Positions 34,501 through 42,557 of a DNA stretch of 53,078 nucleotides are shown one piece after another. The stretch spans positions 1 to 53,078 of the forward strand of contig CAJTPV010000022.1 of NCBI GenBank assembly GCA_910578505.1. The letters are read 5' to 3'. The DNA comes from an uncultured Oscillospiraceae bacterium (GTDB lineage Bacteria > Bacillota > Clostridia > Oscillospirales > Oscillospiraceae). Within the stretch, counting starts at the first letter, position 1; the number at the start of each line of letters is the position of its first letter. Under the pieces are notes generated by a model. That model searched no databases. It had not been told where the DNA came from and saw nothing but the letters and a program-made list of their open reading frames with translations. The translations under genes were made by a program, and so were the position numbers.

Positions 34501-35465
34501 AGAGCTGGAGCGGTATTGCGGAATTTTTTACCGGCGCGTGGGAGGCCATCCGAGAGAAAACCGCTGAGGTCTGGAACAGCATCCAGGAAACGCTCCGCGC
34601 CATCTGGGACGGCATCAGGGAAAAGGCCGGCGCGGTCTTTACGGAAGTGAAGGAGAAGATCGGCGCGGCCTGGGATGCTCTGAAGGAAAAAACGTCCTCC
34701 ATCTGGAACAGCATCAAGACATCCCTTGAAACCACCTGGAACAACTTGAAAACCACCGTCACCACCGTCTTTACGGAGATCAAGAACAAGGTTGTCGAGG
34801 TCTGGACAACCATCAAGAACGAGGCCGTTTCCAAGTGGAACGAAATCAAGAGCGCCATCTCCGAAAAGATCGAAAATATCAAGACGGCGGTCAGCGAGGG
34901 CTTTGCCAAAGTCAAGGACATCATCACCGGCAAGGTCACGGAGGCCATTGACGCGCTGAAAAACAAGGACTGGGCGTCTGTTGGCCGGGGCATTGTGGAC
35001 GGCATTGCGAATGGCCTCAACGGCATCTTTGACAAGCTCAGGAGCTGGGCATCCCGCGTCTGGGATTCTGTCTCCAGCGCCTTCGACGGCGGCGGGAAGT
35101 CCTCCGGCAGCGGCGGACGGCGTACCGGCAGCCGTGCGGCCAGCTACAGCGCCTACCGTATGACGCCGGAGTTACCGGCGGGGTATTCGGCGGCTGTGCT
35201 GCCGAAGCTGGCCAACGGCGCGGTGATTCCGCCAAACCGGCAGTTTGCCGCGATCCTGGGCGACCAGAGAAGCGGGGTGAACATCGAAACGCCGCTGAAG
35301 ACTATCGAGACAGCTCTGCAGAACGTCATGGAGCGGTACGCCGGAAGCGGCGATATCAACATCACCGTTGAGAGCGTCCTGGATGGCAAGGTGATTGCCC
35401 GAAATACCGTGACGCATATCAACGACATGACACGCTCCGCCGGGAAGCCGGTGCTGCTGTTCTGA
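31551..35465 (+). CDS. tail tape measure protein
   Basis: A 1304-residue protein that sets tail length and aids DNA entry. Residues about 25-230 are coiled coil, about 315-450 include hydrophobic helices, and about 560-900 contain at least eight spaced [VI]DW(Y/T/N)xxG motifs such as IDWYQLG, VDWTGMG and VDWNEIG, about 40-60 residues apart. A second helical region rich in Trp and Lys (about 985-1150) follows. The start is TTG 31551 behind AGGAGGTGAT, a near-perfect match to the 16S tail. By the usual scale of about 0.15 nm per residue the tail would be near 200 nm. Confidence 0.88.
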   Translation: MALGYDGVIRIDTQINSGGFTKGLREMSDSLEKEVHRSEKLLEELQKKRGEALSAAQVKSSAIDEETAKAQALKKELLELRAIADNRQAPEAVRREAEARIPLAQLELEQQKETVDGLRKKYEQISASVEKYDREIASLQGDLEIQRTEAQQAAEALAEAKDELTGLSRSAEVGDEKIVQLSHALAELKERQKTLESAGMGLGFQEYDENVSRIAGITAQLKAYQKALQKSGEDAGTGGKLLESLEKIGKSFDGGGLDGLAGDWQKQLENLRDGLQDAAQAVGDAWENMLGKVKKSAEAAGKLVAAAVKGGAALAGKALSAAGRALPMVREMNGAARATEALRGKLEQLGSTLKRALVFSVVYRGVSMLRQEMSAYLMVNQQFVNALAQIRGVLLTAFQPVYEAVVPALAALMNMLSGVIAAVSQFTASLFGTTAKKAQKNAAALYQQAHAVKSVGGAAKEAAKEAETAVAAFDEFNILSFPEQSGGGGGGGVGDIAMPDFDYDYGEPEFDSWGEAFSAFLDKLLAGIPKLEDAFRKFADWLNGLSKKLYDMFTFPGVLEKVERLGRDLAGAFNKLVNWIDWYQLGKALGAGLNLALQFLTEFIYNFDWMNLGRKLAEFVNGLASEIDWYDFGRLLWAGFKISLEMLAGFLMGLDMPLLAEAAGNIVKGFFDEMKNTVERIQWKEIGGQIAAFLNNIDWYGVITSALAAIAAALTALKNLVDGFVDGLQWGDIARKIYTAVNDSFGQVDWTGMGQTLGNAFIQAVSFLRDLIAGIDWYQIGADVGRFLVGIDWVGALGALAETIAAAIGAAIRAVRGFLDAVTPHIQEIAQGIAEKINGFFRSVDWAEAGRVISDGLEAALDFALEFMRSVDWNEIGRSIVTLLEHIDWGSLLSKWGELMGETMTAKLKLISWEDVAEVGAHAVEGLLKGMLDKIASIGTWLKEHLVDPIVNGVKELLGIHSPSTVFAEIGENLIAGLLQGISESWSGIAEFFTGAWEAIREKTAEVWNSIQETLRAIWDGIREKAGAVFTEVKEKIGAAWDALKEKTSSIWNSIKTSLETTWNNLKTTVTTVFTEIKNKVVEVWTTIKNEAVSKWNEIKSAISEKIENIKTAVSEGFAKVKDIITGKVTEAIDALKNKDWASVGRGIVDGIANGLNGIFDKLRSWASRVWDSVSSAFDGGGKSSGSGGRRTGSRAASYSAYRMTPELPAGYSAAVLPKLANGAVIPPNRQFAAILGDQRSGVNIETPLKTIETALQNVMERYAGSGDINITVESVLDGKVIARNTVTHINDMTRSAGKPVLLF

Positions 35466-35473
35466 GGTGAGAG

Positions 35474-35836
35474 ATGAAAAATGTATTGACAGTCGGCGGC
35501 GTGGACGTTACGCCGTACATCAAGGCCAGGGGGTACACCTGGACCAAGAACGCCCTGCACAGCGATAAGACGGGCCGGACCAAGGACGGGAAGGCGCGGG
35601 TGGACAAGATCACCGACAAGCTGACGCTGCAGTATGAGCTGGGAGAGACGCCGGTGGATGTGCTGGCCGCTATCGAAGCCGTGCTGATGCAGCAGACCTT
35701 CCAGGCCAGCGGGTACGGCGTGGGCGGGACATTCAGCAAGGAGTTCTACTGCTCCACCTTTGCCCCGAAAGCGTACGTCATTACAGACGGCCACGAGGTC
35801 TGGGAGGGCGTGTCCTTTACCATTATCGAGGTGTGA
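35474..35836 (+). CDS. distal tail-associated protein
   Basis: A 120-residue protein directly after the tape measure gene. MKNVLTVGGVDVTPYIKARGYTW and the end EGVSFTIIEV suggest a beta-rich tail-tip protein of DUF6711 type as I recall that family. Role inferred from place. Confidence 0.6.
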   Translation: MKNVLTVGGVDVTPYIKARGYTWTKNALHSDKTGRTKDGKARVDKITDKLTLQYELGETPVDVLAAIEAVLMQQTFQASGYGVGGTFSKEFYCSTFAPKAYVITDGHEVWEGVSFTIIEV

Positions 35837-35837
35837 T

Positions 35838-36518
35838 ATGGCGCAGGAAACAAGCAGCCTCTGGAAAGCCTTGCTGCGGACCAAAGGCACGAAAAAAGAG
35901 TACCAATTCGACATCAACGGCACAGTCTACGGCCCGGAGCGCGAGGTGGAGCACTCCGTGGACGCGGGGCTGTATGAGGAGTTCGGCATCGGCAACGCCG
36001 CCACCGCCAAGCTGACGCTGAAGCTGTACGCGGACAGCGTCCCCCGAGCCGCCACTATCAGGCGGTACGTCCGGCTGAAAAACGGCTCCCAGGCGACGGA
36101 GTGGCTGCCCAAAGGCGTGTTCTTCACCAACCGGCGCAGTGAGGAGGACGGGCAGTGGACGGTGGAGGCCTTCGACGCCATGCGGAAGGCGGAGCGGGTG
36201 TGGACGCCGGACCAGTCCCTCACCTTCCCCATGACTGCGCCCAATGCCGTGGCGGAGATCGCCCGGATCATGCAGGTGCAGGTGGACCCGCGCACCCAGC
36301 TGGACCCGTCGTATACCATTGACTACCCGGCCAACGACTACACGCTGCGGGATGAGCTGCGGTTCATCGCCGCGGCCCATGCCGGGAACTGGGTGGTGAC
36401 CGGCGAGGGGAAATTGCTGCTGGTGCCGCTGCTGAGCGCGCCGCCGGAAACGTTCTATCTGGTGACGGAGTACGGCGAGCCCATTACATTCGGGGGGGTG
36501 AGGATCCTTGTCAGATAA
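35838..36518 (+). CDS. tail hub/tip protein
   Basis: A 226-residue beta-rich protein. An FDINGTVYGPEREVEHSV start and the YTIDYPANDYTLRDELRFIAAAHAGNW segment resemble the hub domain of Tal/XkdQ-like baseplate proteins. It overlaps the fibre gene by 11 bases. Confidence 0.62.
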   Translation: MAQETSSLWKALLRTKGTKKEYQFDINGTVYGPEREVEHSVDAGLYEEFGIGNAATAKLTLKLYADSVPRAATIRRYVRLKNGSQATEWLPKGVFFTNRRSEEDGQWTVEAFDAMRKAERVWTPDQSLTFPMTAPNAVAEIARIMQVQVDPRTQLDPSYTIDYPANDYTLRDELRFIAAAHAGNWVVTGEGKLLLVPLLSAPPETFYLVTEYGEPITFGGVRILVR

Positions 36519-38505
36519 ATTCTATGTGGGCCTGGACTTGACCGGCTTCGAGAACAACGGCGTCCAGCGGCCCGTCTCTCGGGTGACGCTGCGGGTGGAC
36601 GAGGAGCGGGTGCTCACCGCCGGGGATGACTCCGGCTTCGAACTGGCGGCGGACTGTCCCCACGCCACCCAGGCGATGGTCAACAGCATCCTGGCCAGAG
36701 TCAGGGGCTTCCAATACCAGATGTATGAGGCGTCCGACATCAACATCGACCCGGCGGCAGAGCTGGGGGACGGCATCACCGCCGGTGGCGTGTACGCCGT
36801 CATCGCCCGCGTGGATGACGACGGCAGCGGGTTCCCCAGCGCGTCCGCACCAGGGGAGGCGGAACTGGAGGACGAGTATCCGTCCGGCGGGCCCATGACC
36901 CAGGAGTTTAACCGGAAGATCGCCGAGACCCGCTCCCGTATCACCAAGACGGCGGAGGAAATCCGGCTGGAGGTGGAAAACGAAATGCAGGGGCTGTCCG
37001 CCTCCTTCTCCGTCCAGCTGGGCAGCATCACCAGCCGGGTGCAAGGTGTGGAAGGCAATGTCTCCACCCTGACGCAGACCGCCAGCAGCCTGCAATCGCA
37101 AATCACGGCGGCTAACGGAAACATTTCCACACTCACACAGACTGCCAGCAGTTTGCAGTCCCAGATCACAACGGCCAACGGGAATATCTCCTCCATCACG
37201 CAGACCGTCAGCAGCATATCGTCCAGCGTGAAGAATCTGGAGGGAGAGGTGTCCAATATCCAGCAAAGCGCCAATAAGATTTCTCTGTCCGTTACCGGCG
37301 GATTGGGCAGTACGGCATCCATCATTCTGGATGTCAATGGGAACAAGCAGACGGAGGACCTGGATCTGAGCAACGTCCGGCAGTCCTTCGCCAACGACAA
37401 CAGCGCTGTTACCATCAGCGGCGGGAAGGTGACGTTTAATTCGGGGACTTTCGTTGTCAACAGCTCCAATCTGAAGGTCACGGAAAACGGAACAATTGCC
37501 GCAACCAATGGGAATTTTTCCGGTACGATTACCGGCTCCACTATCCGGGGCAGTTCTTTGTATTCGGAAACGTCTGCAACCAGTATGTCGATTACCGGCG
37601 GGCGGATGCAGTTAATGTACGGCAACACCCTTGTGGGATATATTGGAACCAACTATTGGAAAAAAGATGCCTCCAAAAAAGGACTTGTTTTTGATATGGA
37701 ACAAGATGGCGGTTTTATGACCTGGGCAAGAAGAGGAGACAGTTCGAGTAATTATACCGTTAAACTGTTTTACGCAGCAAAAGAATTGTCATCTAATTTG
37801 GAAAGTCCATCCGGTTATTCGGGCTATGTTGCCGACAGATTATATTTTGGCTGTCAAAGCCATGCGCTATATCCGATGCACTTTGGACCATCAGATGACA
37901 CAAAGTTTCCCTATGGGAGCATTTATTACAGCAATACTGCGTTTATTATCGAAGCCAACAGCCAAAAGAAAATAATCCTTGGAAGCGCAGGAACTACTTG
38001 CATTGATTTGTTCCAAAACCAATGGAAACTGGTGCAGTGCTATAACGACATAGACATGAGCAAAAACTCTATCCTGAACACCTCTGATGAGCGGCTGAAA
38101 ACCAACATAGAGCCATCTGGTGCCGATGCGCTGAGCATCATCAATTCAATCAGAACCTATAGCTTTGATTGGGTTGAGAACGGAGAACATGAAGAAATGG
38201 GCTTTATCGCCCAGCAGCTGGAAGCAGAGGCCAGAGCGGATTTTGTTTCCATCAACGAGCACGACGGCCACTACAGCACCAGAGAGATGAAAATGATCCC
38301 GTATCTCGTGAAAGCAGTACAGCAGCTGTCAGAAGCAGTCAAAGAATTGCGCGGTGAAACTGCGGTGCGACGTTCCGCAAAAAAAGAGCAGTGGGTTCCC
38401 GGCTCATACACTTTGGAAGAAAAAAGCGCCTATGCAGAGGCCCTGCGTCCAAATCCGCCGGTAGACGCTTCCAGAGAGCAGCCACCTATCATTATACCTG
38501 GGTAA
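36508..38505 (+). CDS. tail fibre with S74 self-cleaving chaperone domain
   Basis: A 665-residue protein from TTG 36508 (GTGAGGA ahead). The N-terminal about 120 residues attach to the tail. Residues 184-246 hold three 21-residue coiled-coil repeats (NVSTLTQTASSLQSQ type). A beta-rich receptor-binding region follows (about 270-515). From S526 a peptidase S74 domain begins: SDERLK places the catalytic-type Ser526 and Lys531 five residues apart, as in the known Ser-Lys dyad. The domain helps trimer folding and then cuts itself off. The DNA from about 37430 to 38320 is clearly less GC-rich than the rest of the locus, suggesting exchange of the receptor-binding part. Confidence 0.86.
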   Translation: MSDKFYVGLDLTGFENNGVQRPVSRVTLRVDEERVLTAGDDSGFELAADCPHATQAMVNSILARVRGFQYQMYEASDINIDPAAELGDGITAGGVYAVIARVDDDGSGFPSASAPGEAELEDEYPSGGPMTQEFNRKIAETRSRITKTAEEIRLEVENEMQGLSASFSVQLGSITSRVQGVEGNVSTLTQTASSLQSQITAANGNISTLTQTASSLQSQITTANGNISSITQTVSSISSSVKNLEGEVSNIQQSANKISLSVTGGLGSTASIILDVNGNKQTEDLDLSNVRQSFANDNSAVTISGGKVTFNSGTFVVNSSNLKVTENGTIAATNGNFSGTITGSTIRGSSLYSETSATSMSITGGRMQLMYGNTLVGYIGTNYWKKDASKKGLVFDMEQDGGFMTWARRGDSSSNYTVKLFYAAKELSSNLESPSGYSGYVADRLYFGCQSHALYPMHFGPSDDTKFPYGSIYYSNTAFIIEANSQKKIILGSAGTTCIDLFQNQWKLVQCYNDIDMSKNSILNTSDERLKTNIEPSGADALSIINSIRTYSFDWVENGEHEEMGFIAQQLEAEARADFVSINEHDGHYSTREMKMIPYLVKAVQQLSEAVKELRGETAVRRSAKKEQWVPGSYTLEEKSAYAEALRPNPPVDASREQPPIIIPG

Positions 38506-38521
38506 AGAAAAGGAGATTGTT

Positions 38522-38680
38522 ATGACGGAACTTCAAAAGGAAATCGACCTGACCTTCGCCTGCCTGTCGGCGATCCCCGTCAGCGGGGACGGCGTGGAGA
38601 TTATGGCGGCGGCGCGGGAGCATCTGCGCAGGGCGTTCCGGCTGGCGCAGCCGGAGAAGGAGGAGGACAATGGCGGATAA
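38522..38680 (+). CDS. 52-residue tail-region protein
   Basis: ATG 38522 follows AAAAGGAG, and the stop overlaps the start of the collagen fibre gene (38670). The product is helical, starting MTELQKEIDLTFACLSAIPV, with MAAAREHLRRAFRLA. Short proteins of this kind are common next to fibre genes of Clostridial prophages. Function unknown. Confidence 0.6.
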   Translation: MTELQKEIDLTFACLSAIPVSGDGVEIMAAAREHLRRAFRLAQPEKEEDNGG

Positions 38681-39701
38681 GAATATCGGCGCGCTGGCCG
38701 CAGCGGCGGACCTCTATGATGACTCGCTTCTGGTGGCCGAACAGCAGGGCGCGGCGGTGAAGGTGACCGGGCGTCAGTTCAAGAGCTTTGCACAGGCGGC
38801 GGTGCGGCAGTATGTGGACGACGCGCAGAACGCCGCCAATGACGCCCTGGCCGCTGTGGGGCAGGTGGGCACTGCCGTTGAGGACACCCAGGCCAATGCC
38901 GCCGCCGCTGCCGCATCCGCCCAGAAGGCGCAGCAGTACAGCGGGAAGCCGCCGGTCATCCAGAGCGGCACGTGGTGGACCTGGGATGCGGACAGCCAGA
39001 GCTATCGGGACACCGGCGAGGCCGCCAGAGGGAGCGCCGGCCCGGCGGGTCCAAAGGGCGATACCGGCGATACAGGCCCCCAGGGCGTGCCGGGCGAGCG
39101 GGGCGAAAAGGGTGAGTCAGGCACATCATTTATCGTGAAAGGCCGCTTTGACACGCTGGAGGAGCTGAATGCCGCCCATCCCGCCGGTGCAGCCGGGGAT
39201 GCGTACGCGGTGGGCACGGCGGAGGACAACACGATCTATCTGTGGGCTGTGGACATGGCGGAGTGGCAGGACGTGGGGCCGCTGCAGGGCCCGCCGGGAC
39301 TCCAGGGGGAGCCGGGTCCGGCTGGCGCTCCTGGGCAGACCGGTCCGGTTGGTCCGGAAGGACCCGCCGGTCCTGCCGGGCCAAAAGGCGACCAGGGTGA
39401 TACCGGTCCGATTGGCCCCGCAGGCCCCGCCGGTCCCCCTGGCGCGGACGGTGCTTCTGGGGCAGTTGGCCCAACAGGCCCGCAGGGTCCCGCCGGTCCC
39501 GGCGTGCCAACAGGCGGCAGCGCCGGGCAGGTGCTGGCCAAGAAGACCGCCGCTGATTACGACACCCGCTGGATCGACCCGCCGGAGGGCGGCGGCGGCG
39601 GGTACAGCGGCGGCGGATTTGTGGAGATGGTCACGTCCATTCCGGCTGCAAGCCGCATAAGCAATACACTGTACGGGCTGATTCTGGGAACATTTACGTG
39701 A
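38670..39701 (+). CDS. collagen-like tail fibre protein
   Basis: A 343-residue protein. The N-terminus (1-90) is helical, with a long Ala-rich coiled segment. Collagen Gly-X-Y repeats occupy two blocks (about 121-150 and 207-295) that flank a folded insert containing FIVKGRFDTLEELNAAHP and IYLWAVDMAEWQDVG, a common module in phage collagen fibres. The C-terminus has GGSAGQVLAKKTAADYDTRW. Unlike the chromosomal collagen proteins at 3-1595, the repeats use Pro and charged residues (GPKGDTGD) more than GPT/GAT. Confidence 0.82.
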   Translation: MADKNIGALAAAADLYDDSLLVAEQQGAAVKVTGRQFKSFAQAAVRQYVDDAQNAANDALAAVGQVGTAVEDTQANAAAAAASAQKAQQYSGKPPVIQSGTWWTWDADSQSYRDTGEAARGSAGPAGPKGDTGDTGPQGVPGERGEKGESGTSFIVKGRFDTLEELNAAHPAGAAGDAYAVGTAEDNTIYLWAVDMAEWQDVGPLQGPPGLQGEPGPAGAPGQTGPVGPEGPAGPAGPKGDQGDTGPIGPAGPAGPPGADGASGAVGPTGPQGPAGPGVPTGGSAGQVLAKKTAADYDTRWIDPPEGGGGGYSGGGFVEMVTSIPAASRISNTLYGLILGTFT

Positions 39702-39714
39702 GGAGGTTTTCAAC

Positions 39715-40308
39715 ATGGCATTCCCTGCACCCACTTTTATTACGGTTGGTAATGTTGTGCGCGGCGGCGATGTATCGATAACATGGGGCGCGGTTGCCAA
39801 GGCTGTTGCTTATGTTTTGCAGAGCTCCGTTAATGGCGGCCCGTTTGGCGAGGAGACCGAGGATGGGATGAATAATACTTTTCATACCAATAAAACAGAA
39901 CTGACACAGACCGCCGGCGAAGATTGGAACACGGTGCAATACCGCGTTCGGGCTTGGGGGTACAATGCGGATGGCAGTGCGTTTTTGGATTCCGATTGGA
40001 CCGCATCGGAGGTCAAGACAGTGCAGACGGACACGCCGTCCACGCCCGTCACAGGCGGACGTTTGGAGCAGTTCCAGAACAGCGATGGAACCAATATCTA
40101 CCCCAAAACAGTGGTTGAGGGCGTGATCCGGCAGAGAGACGGGAGGAGCCTGGAGCAAGTGCTGGCGGATGTGGTGCCTACATCGCGGAAGGTCAACGGG
40201 CAGGCCCTGAGCAGCGACATCACGCTCATTACCTGCGGGACAGCTGATCTGACCGCCGGGTCTTCGCTGCTGGCTGCGGGGACGTTGTACGGCGTGTACG
40301 AGGTGTAG
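39715..40308 (+). CDS. tail protein with fibronectin-III-like domain
   Basis: A 197-residue protein. Residues about 5-105 read as a fibronectin type III-like beta sandwich (VSITWGAVAKAVAYVLQSSV and VQYRVRAWG). The C-terminal half includes RKVNGQALSSDITL, a short motif found at the end of many phage fibres. It lies between two fibre genes and probably decorates the tail tip. Confidence 0.68.
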   Translation: MAFPAPTFITVGNVVRGGDVSITWGAVAKAVAYVLQSSVNGGPFGEETEDGMNNTFHTNKTELTQTAGEDWNTVQYRVRAWGYNADGSAFLDSDWTASEVKTVQTDTPSTPVTGGRLEQFQNSDGTNIYPKTVVEGVIRQRDGRSLEQVLADVVPTSRKVNGQALSSDITLITCGTADLTAGSSLLAAGTLYGVYEV

Positions 40309-40310
40309 GC

Positions 40311-41111
40311 ATGGCGGTGAAATTGTACGTGGGCGATGCCGGAGGGATTGCCCGGCAGGTGAAAAAGCTGTACGTCGGAGATGCGAGCGGCGTCGCCAGA
40401 GAAGTCAAGACACTGTATGTGGGGGATGGGGGCGGGGTGGCCAGGAAGGTGTTTGATGCGTCCGGGTCCGCACCAGCCGGGCGGCTGCCCGCCGGTTATA
40501 CGGAAGTGGAATATGTGCAGAACGGTACCAGCGGCACGACAAGCCGTATGCCGTATATCCAGATGCCAGCCAAATCAACTGCAACCAAGTTTTCGTTAAA
40601 ATTCTCCAGCGGTCAGACTTCCTCGACATCCAGCACAACTGTGTACGCCGTTTATGGGTACGGCCAAAAATCCGGAACATCAATCTATCGAGAAGGAATT
40701 TGTGTGTGCAGCGGTAAAGTGCGTTTCCGGCATCAAACATCATTTACTAATTTGGCCGATTATGTCGCAGGAAGCAATTATGAGATTGAGCTTGACAGCA
40801 CAGCTAAGACAATCACAACAAACGGAACGACAATATCAAAGACAGTTGGCACATATTGGCGCAGCTCAATGAACAGGCTGTTTGGAGAACAACAAAATAA
40901 TCTGAATGATGAGAGCCAGGCAAAGCAGACAAAGGTCTACTCCCTGAAAATGTGGGACACCAACGGCAATCTGGTTTTGGATTTTGTTCCCTGCATCGAC
41001 CCGTCCGGCGCGATTGGAATGTATGACGCGGTTGGTGAAAAATTCTACGGAAACAGCAACACGTCCACAAGTTCCTACAATATATTCATTGCTGGGCCAG
41101 CGGTATCCTAA
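40311..41111 (+). CDS. tail fibre/adhesin-like protein with KLYVGD repeats
   Basis: A 266-residue protein. The first 48 residues are three copies of a 16-residue unit, KLYVGDAxGVAR(Q/E)VK. A linker leads to a LamG-like beta-rich domain (about 60-260: YTEVEYVQNGTSGT, KVYSLKMWDTNGNLVLDFVPC). The KLYVGD unit is a known repeat at the start of Firmicute phage tip proteins; its fold is not clear to me. The domain half (about 40540-41070) is AT-rich compared with the N-terminus, pointing to a swapped receptor-binding domain. Confidence 0.7.
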   Translation: MAVKLYVGDAGGIARQVKKLYVGDASGVAREVKTLYVGDGGGVARKVFDASGSAPAGRLPAGYTEVEYVQNGTSGTTSRMPYIQMPAKSTATKFSLKFSSGQTSSTSSTTVYAVYGYGQKSGTSIYREGICVCSGKVRFRHQTSFTNLADYVAGSNYEIELDSTAKTITTNGTTISKTVGTYWRSSMNRLFGEQQNNLNDESQAKQTKVYSLKMWDTNGNLVLDFVPCIDPSGAIGMYDAVGEKFYGNSNTSTSSYNIFIAGPAVS

Positions 41112-41138
41112 GACACATGATAACAGGAGGTGAACGAC

Positions 41139-41444
41139 ATGCCGGACAAATGCACGGAGCCCTGCGCGGACCTGACGCGGCTGGAGAAGGAGCTGGATAA
41201 GCTCCAGGGCCAGAACAGCGACACCCACAGGGAGATTTTCAAGCGGCTCAATGAGCTGGAACGGGCGGAGGCGGCCCAGGAGCAGCATTTTTCCACCGTC
41301 AATGAGAAGCTGGACAAACTCATCGAGTGGCAGGAGGCCCAGCGGGACAAGCCTGCCAGGCGATGGGAGAGTATTGTGGAAAAAGCGGTCTGGGCCGTAT
41401 GCGCCGCGGTCATCGCGTTTCTGCTGGGGAGGGTTGGATTGTGA
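41139..41444 (+). CDS. XhlA-like lysis protein
   Basis: A 101-residue protein with a long coiled coil (about residues 12-70) and one C-terminal transmembrane helix (about 80-98, AVWAVCAAVIAFLLGRVGL). This is the layout of XhlA, which works with the holin in PBSX to permeabilise the membrane. ATG 41139 follows AGGAGG; GTG 41130 is in frame but too close to it. Confidence 0.78.
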   Translation: MPDKCTEPCADLTRLEKELDKLQGQNSDTHREIFKRLNELERAEAAQEQHFSTVNEKLDKLIEWQEAQRDKPARRWESIVEKAVWAVCAAVIAFLLGRVGL

Positions 41445-41492
41445 GCTTTGTTTTGTATGCAGACAAAGACAATGGAGCAGGGAGGATGAGAC

Positions 41493-41711
41493 ATGAATAA
41501 AATTGATTGGAAGCGTAAGCTGAGCAGCCGCAAGCTGTGGGCTGCTGCGGCCGGGATCGTCACCGGTCTGGCGATGGTCTTCGGCCTGGACGAGAACACC
41601 ATCAGCTCCGTGGCGGGCGCTGTGGTCAGCGTGGCGTCCGTGGTGGCGTATGTGCTGGCCGAGGGCAGTGTGGATGCCGCGAGAGCGGGAAGGAGAGAGC
41701 TGCATGAATAA
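41493..41711 (+). CDS. phage holin
   Basis: A 72-residue protein with two hydrophobic stretches (about residues 15-30 and 38-56) and a charged C-terminus, the size and topology of small Firmicute holins. It starts MNKIDWKRKLSSRKLW and overlaps the endolysin gene by 8 bases. It should form the membrane lesion that triggers lysis. Confidence 0.8.
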   Translation: MNKIDWKRKLSSRKLWAAAAGIVTGLAMVFGLDENTISSVAGAVVSVASVVAYVLAEGSVDAARAGRRELHE

Positions 41712-42480
41712 ACAGCCTATATCCTATCTCCAGAACGACCCCCGCTGGAGAGATAAGCCATACCGGACATCGGGGGAGAGCAGTACCATTGGTTCCGCCG
41801 GGTGCGGGCCGAGCTGCGCCGCGATGGTCATCGAGACCCTGACCGGCAAGACCTTTACTCCGGAGGATGCCTGCAACTGGTCCGTCCAGCACGGGTACAA
41901 GGCCCTCAAGCAGGGGACGTACTACGCCTACTTCAAGCCGCAGCTGGCCGCGTTCGGCATCGACTGCGACCAGCTGGATTGGACGTCCACCTATGGCAAG
42001 CCCAATCATCCCAACCACAAGCGGGCGCTGGAGATGCTCCAGCAGGGGTACTACCTGATCGCCCTGATGAACAAGGGCACGTGGACCAGCAGCGGACACT
42101 TTATCCTGGTCTGGTGGGCGGACGGGAAGATCCGCATCAACGACCCGGCCAGCACGAAGGACAGCCGGGTCAATGGGGACCCGTACGATTTTCGCAGCCA
42201 GGTCAAGTATTACTGGTGGGTGGATGCCCGCGAATATAACAAGGAGGACGATAGTATGACAGGTGCAGAGATTATTGCCGCGCTGAGCGACGAGGAGGCG
42301 TACAACCTGCTGGCAAAGGCCCAGCGCCATGCCGCCGCGCTGTCGGAGCCGAAGTGGAGCCAGCAGGAGGGGTATTGGCAGAGGGCGAAGGACGCCGGGA
42401 TCATCAACGGCGACAGCCCGGAGGAGCTGCTGAAGCGGTGCGAAATGGCCGCGATCCTGGGCAGGAAGGGTCTGCTGTAA
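41704..42480 (+). CDS. C39-like cysteine endopeptidase endolysin
   Basis: A 258-residue protein. The N-terminal about 185 residues form a papain-like C39-type peptidase: AGCGPSCAAM with Cys34, SGHFILVW with His132 and INDPAS with Asn146/Asp147. A C-terminal region (about 215-258) has WQRAKDAGIINGDSPEELLKRCEMAAIL, like a single S-layer-homology-type wall-binding motif. It presumably cleaves the peptide part of peptidoglycan after holin action. It is the last gene of the particle operon. Confidence 0.8.
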   Translation: MNKQPISYLQNDPRWRDKPYRTSGESSTIGSAGCGPSCAAMVIETLTGKTFTPEDACNWSVQHGYKALKQGTYYAYFKPQLAAFGIDCDQLDWTSTYGKPNHPNHKRALEMLQQGYYLIALMNKGTWTSSGHFILVWWADGKIRINDPASTKDSRVNGDPYDFRSQVKYYWWVDAREYNKEDDSMTGAEIIAALSDEEAYNLLAKAQRHAAALSEPKWSQQEGYWQRAKDAGIINGDSPEELLKRCEMAAILGRKGLL

Positions 42481-42503
42481 GGGGCGAATTGCTGCAATAA
42501 AAG

Positions 42504-42527
42504 CCCCCCGCCCATCCGGGCGGGGGG
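42504..42527. terminator. terminator at the phage operon/permease junction
   Basis: CCCCCCGCCC (42504-42513), ATCC, GGGCGGGGGG (42518-42527). A T-run (CTTTTATT) follows on the minus strand, so it mainly serves the permease operon. Confidence 0.75.
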
Positions 42528-42557
42528 AATGCGGAAGCGTACCGAAAAATCCGTCAG

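Larger units (their letters stand above)
22401..42480. mobile_element. integrase-less phage-particle locus (PBSX-like)
   Basis: From the Xre repressor to the endolysin the genes follow the order of siphophage head, tail and lysis modules. All structural genes are on the plus strand, tightly packed or overlapping, with one strong promoter at the left end. No integrase, excisionase, replication, antirepressor or RecA-related gene is present, and I could find no flanking direct repeat that would serve as an att site. Base composition matches the host except in fibre segments. This resembles PBSX of Bacillus or a gene-transfer-agent-like locus; a phage trimmed by deletion is the alternative. Confidence 0.8.

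Noticed and set aside
39000..39520. Second repetitive GC-rich block
   Set aside because: It also encodes Gly-X-Y triplets, in the phage fibre.
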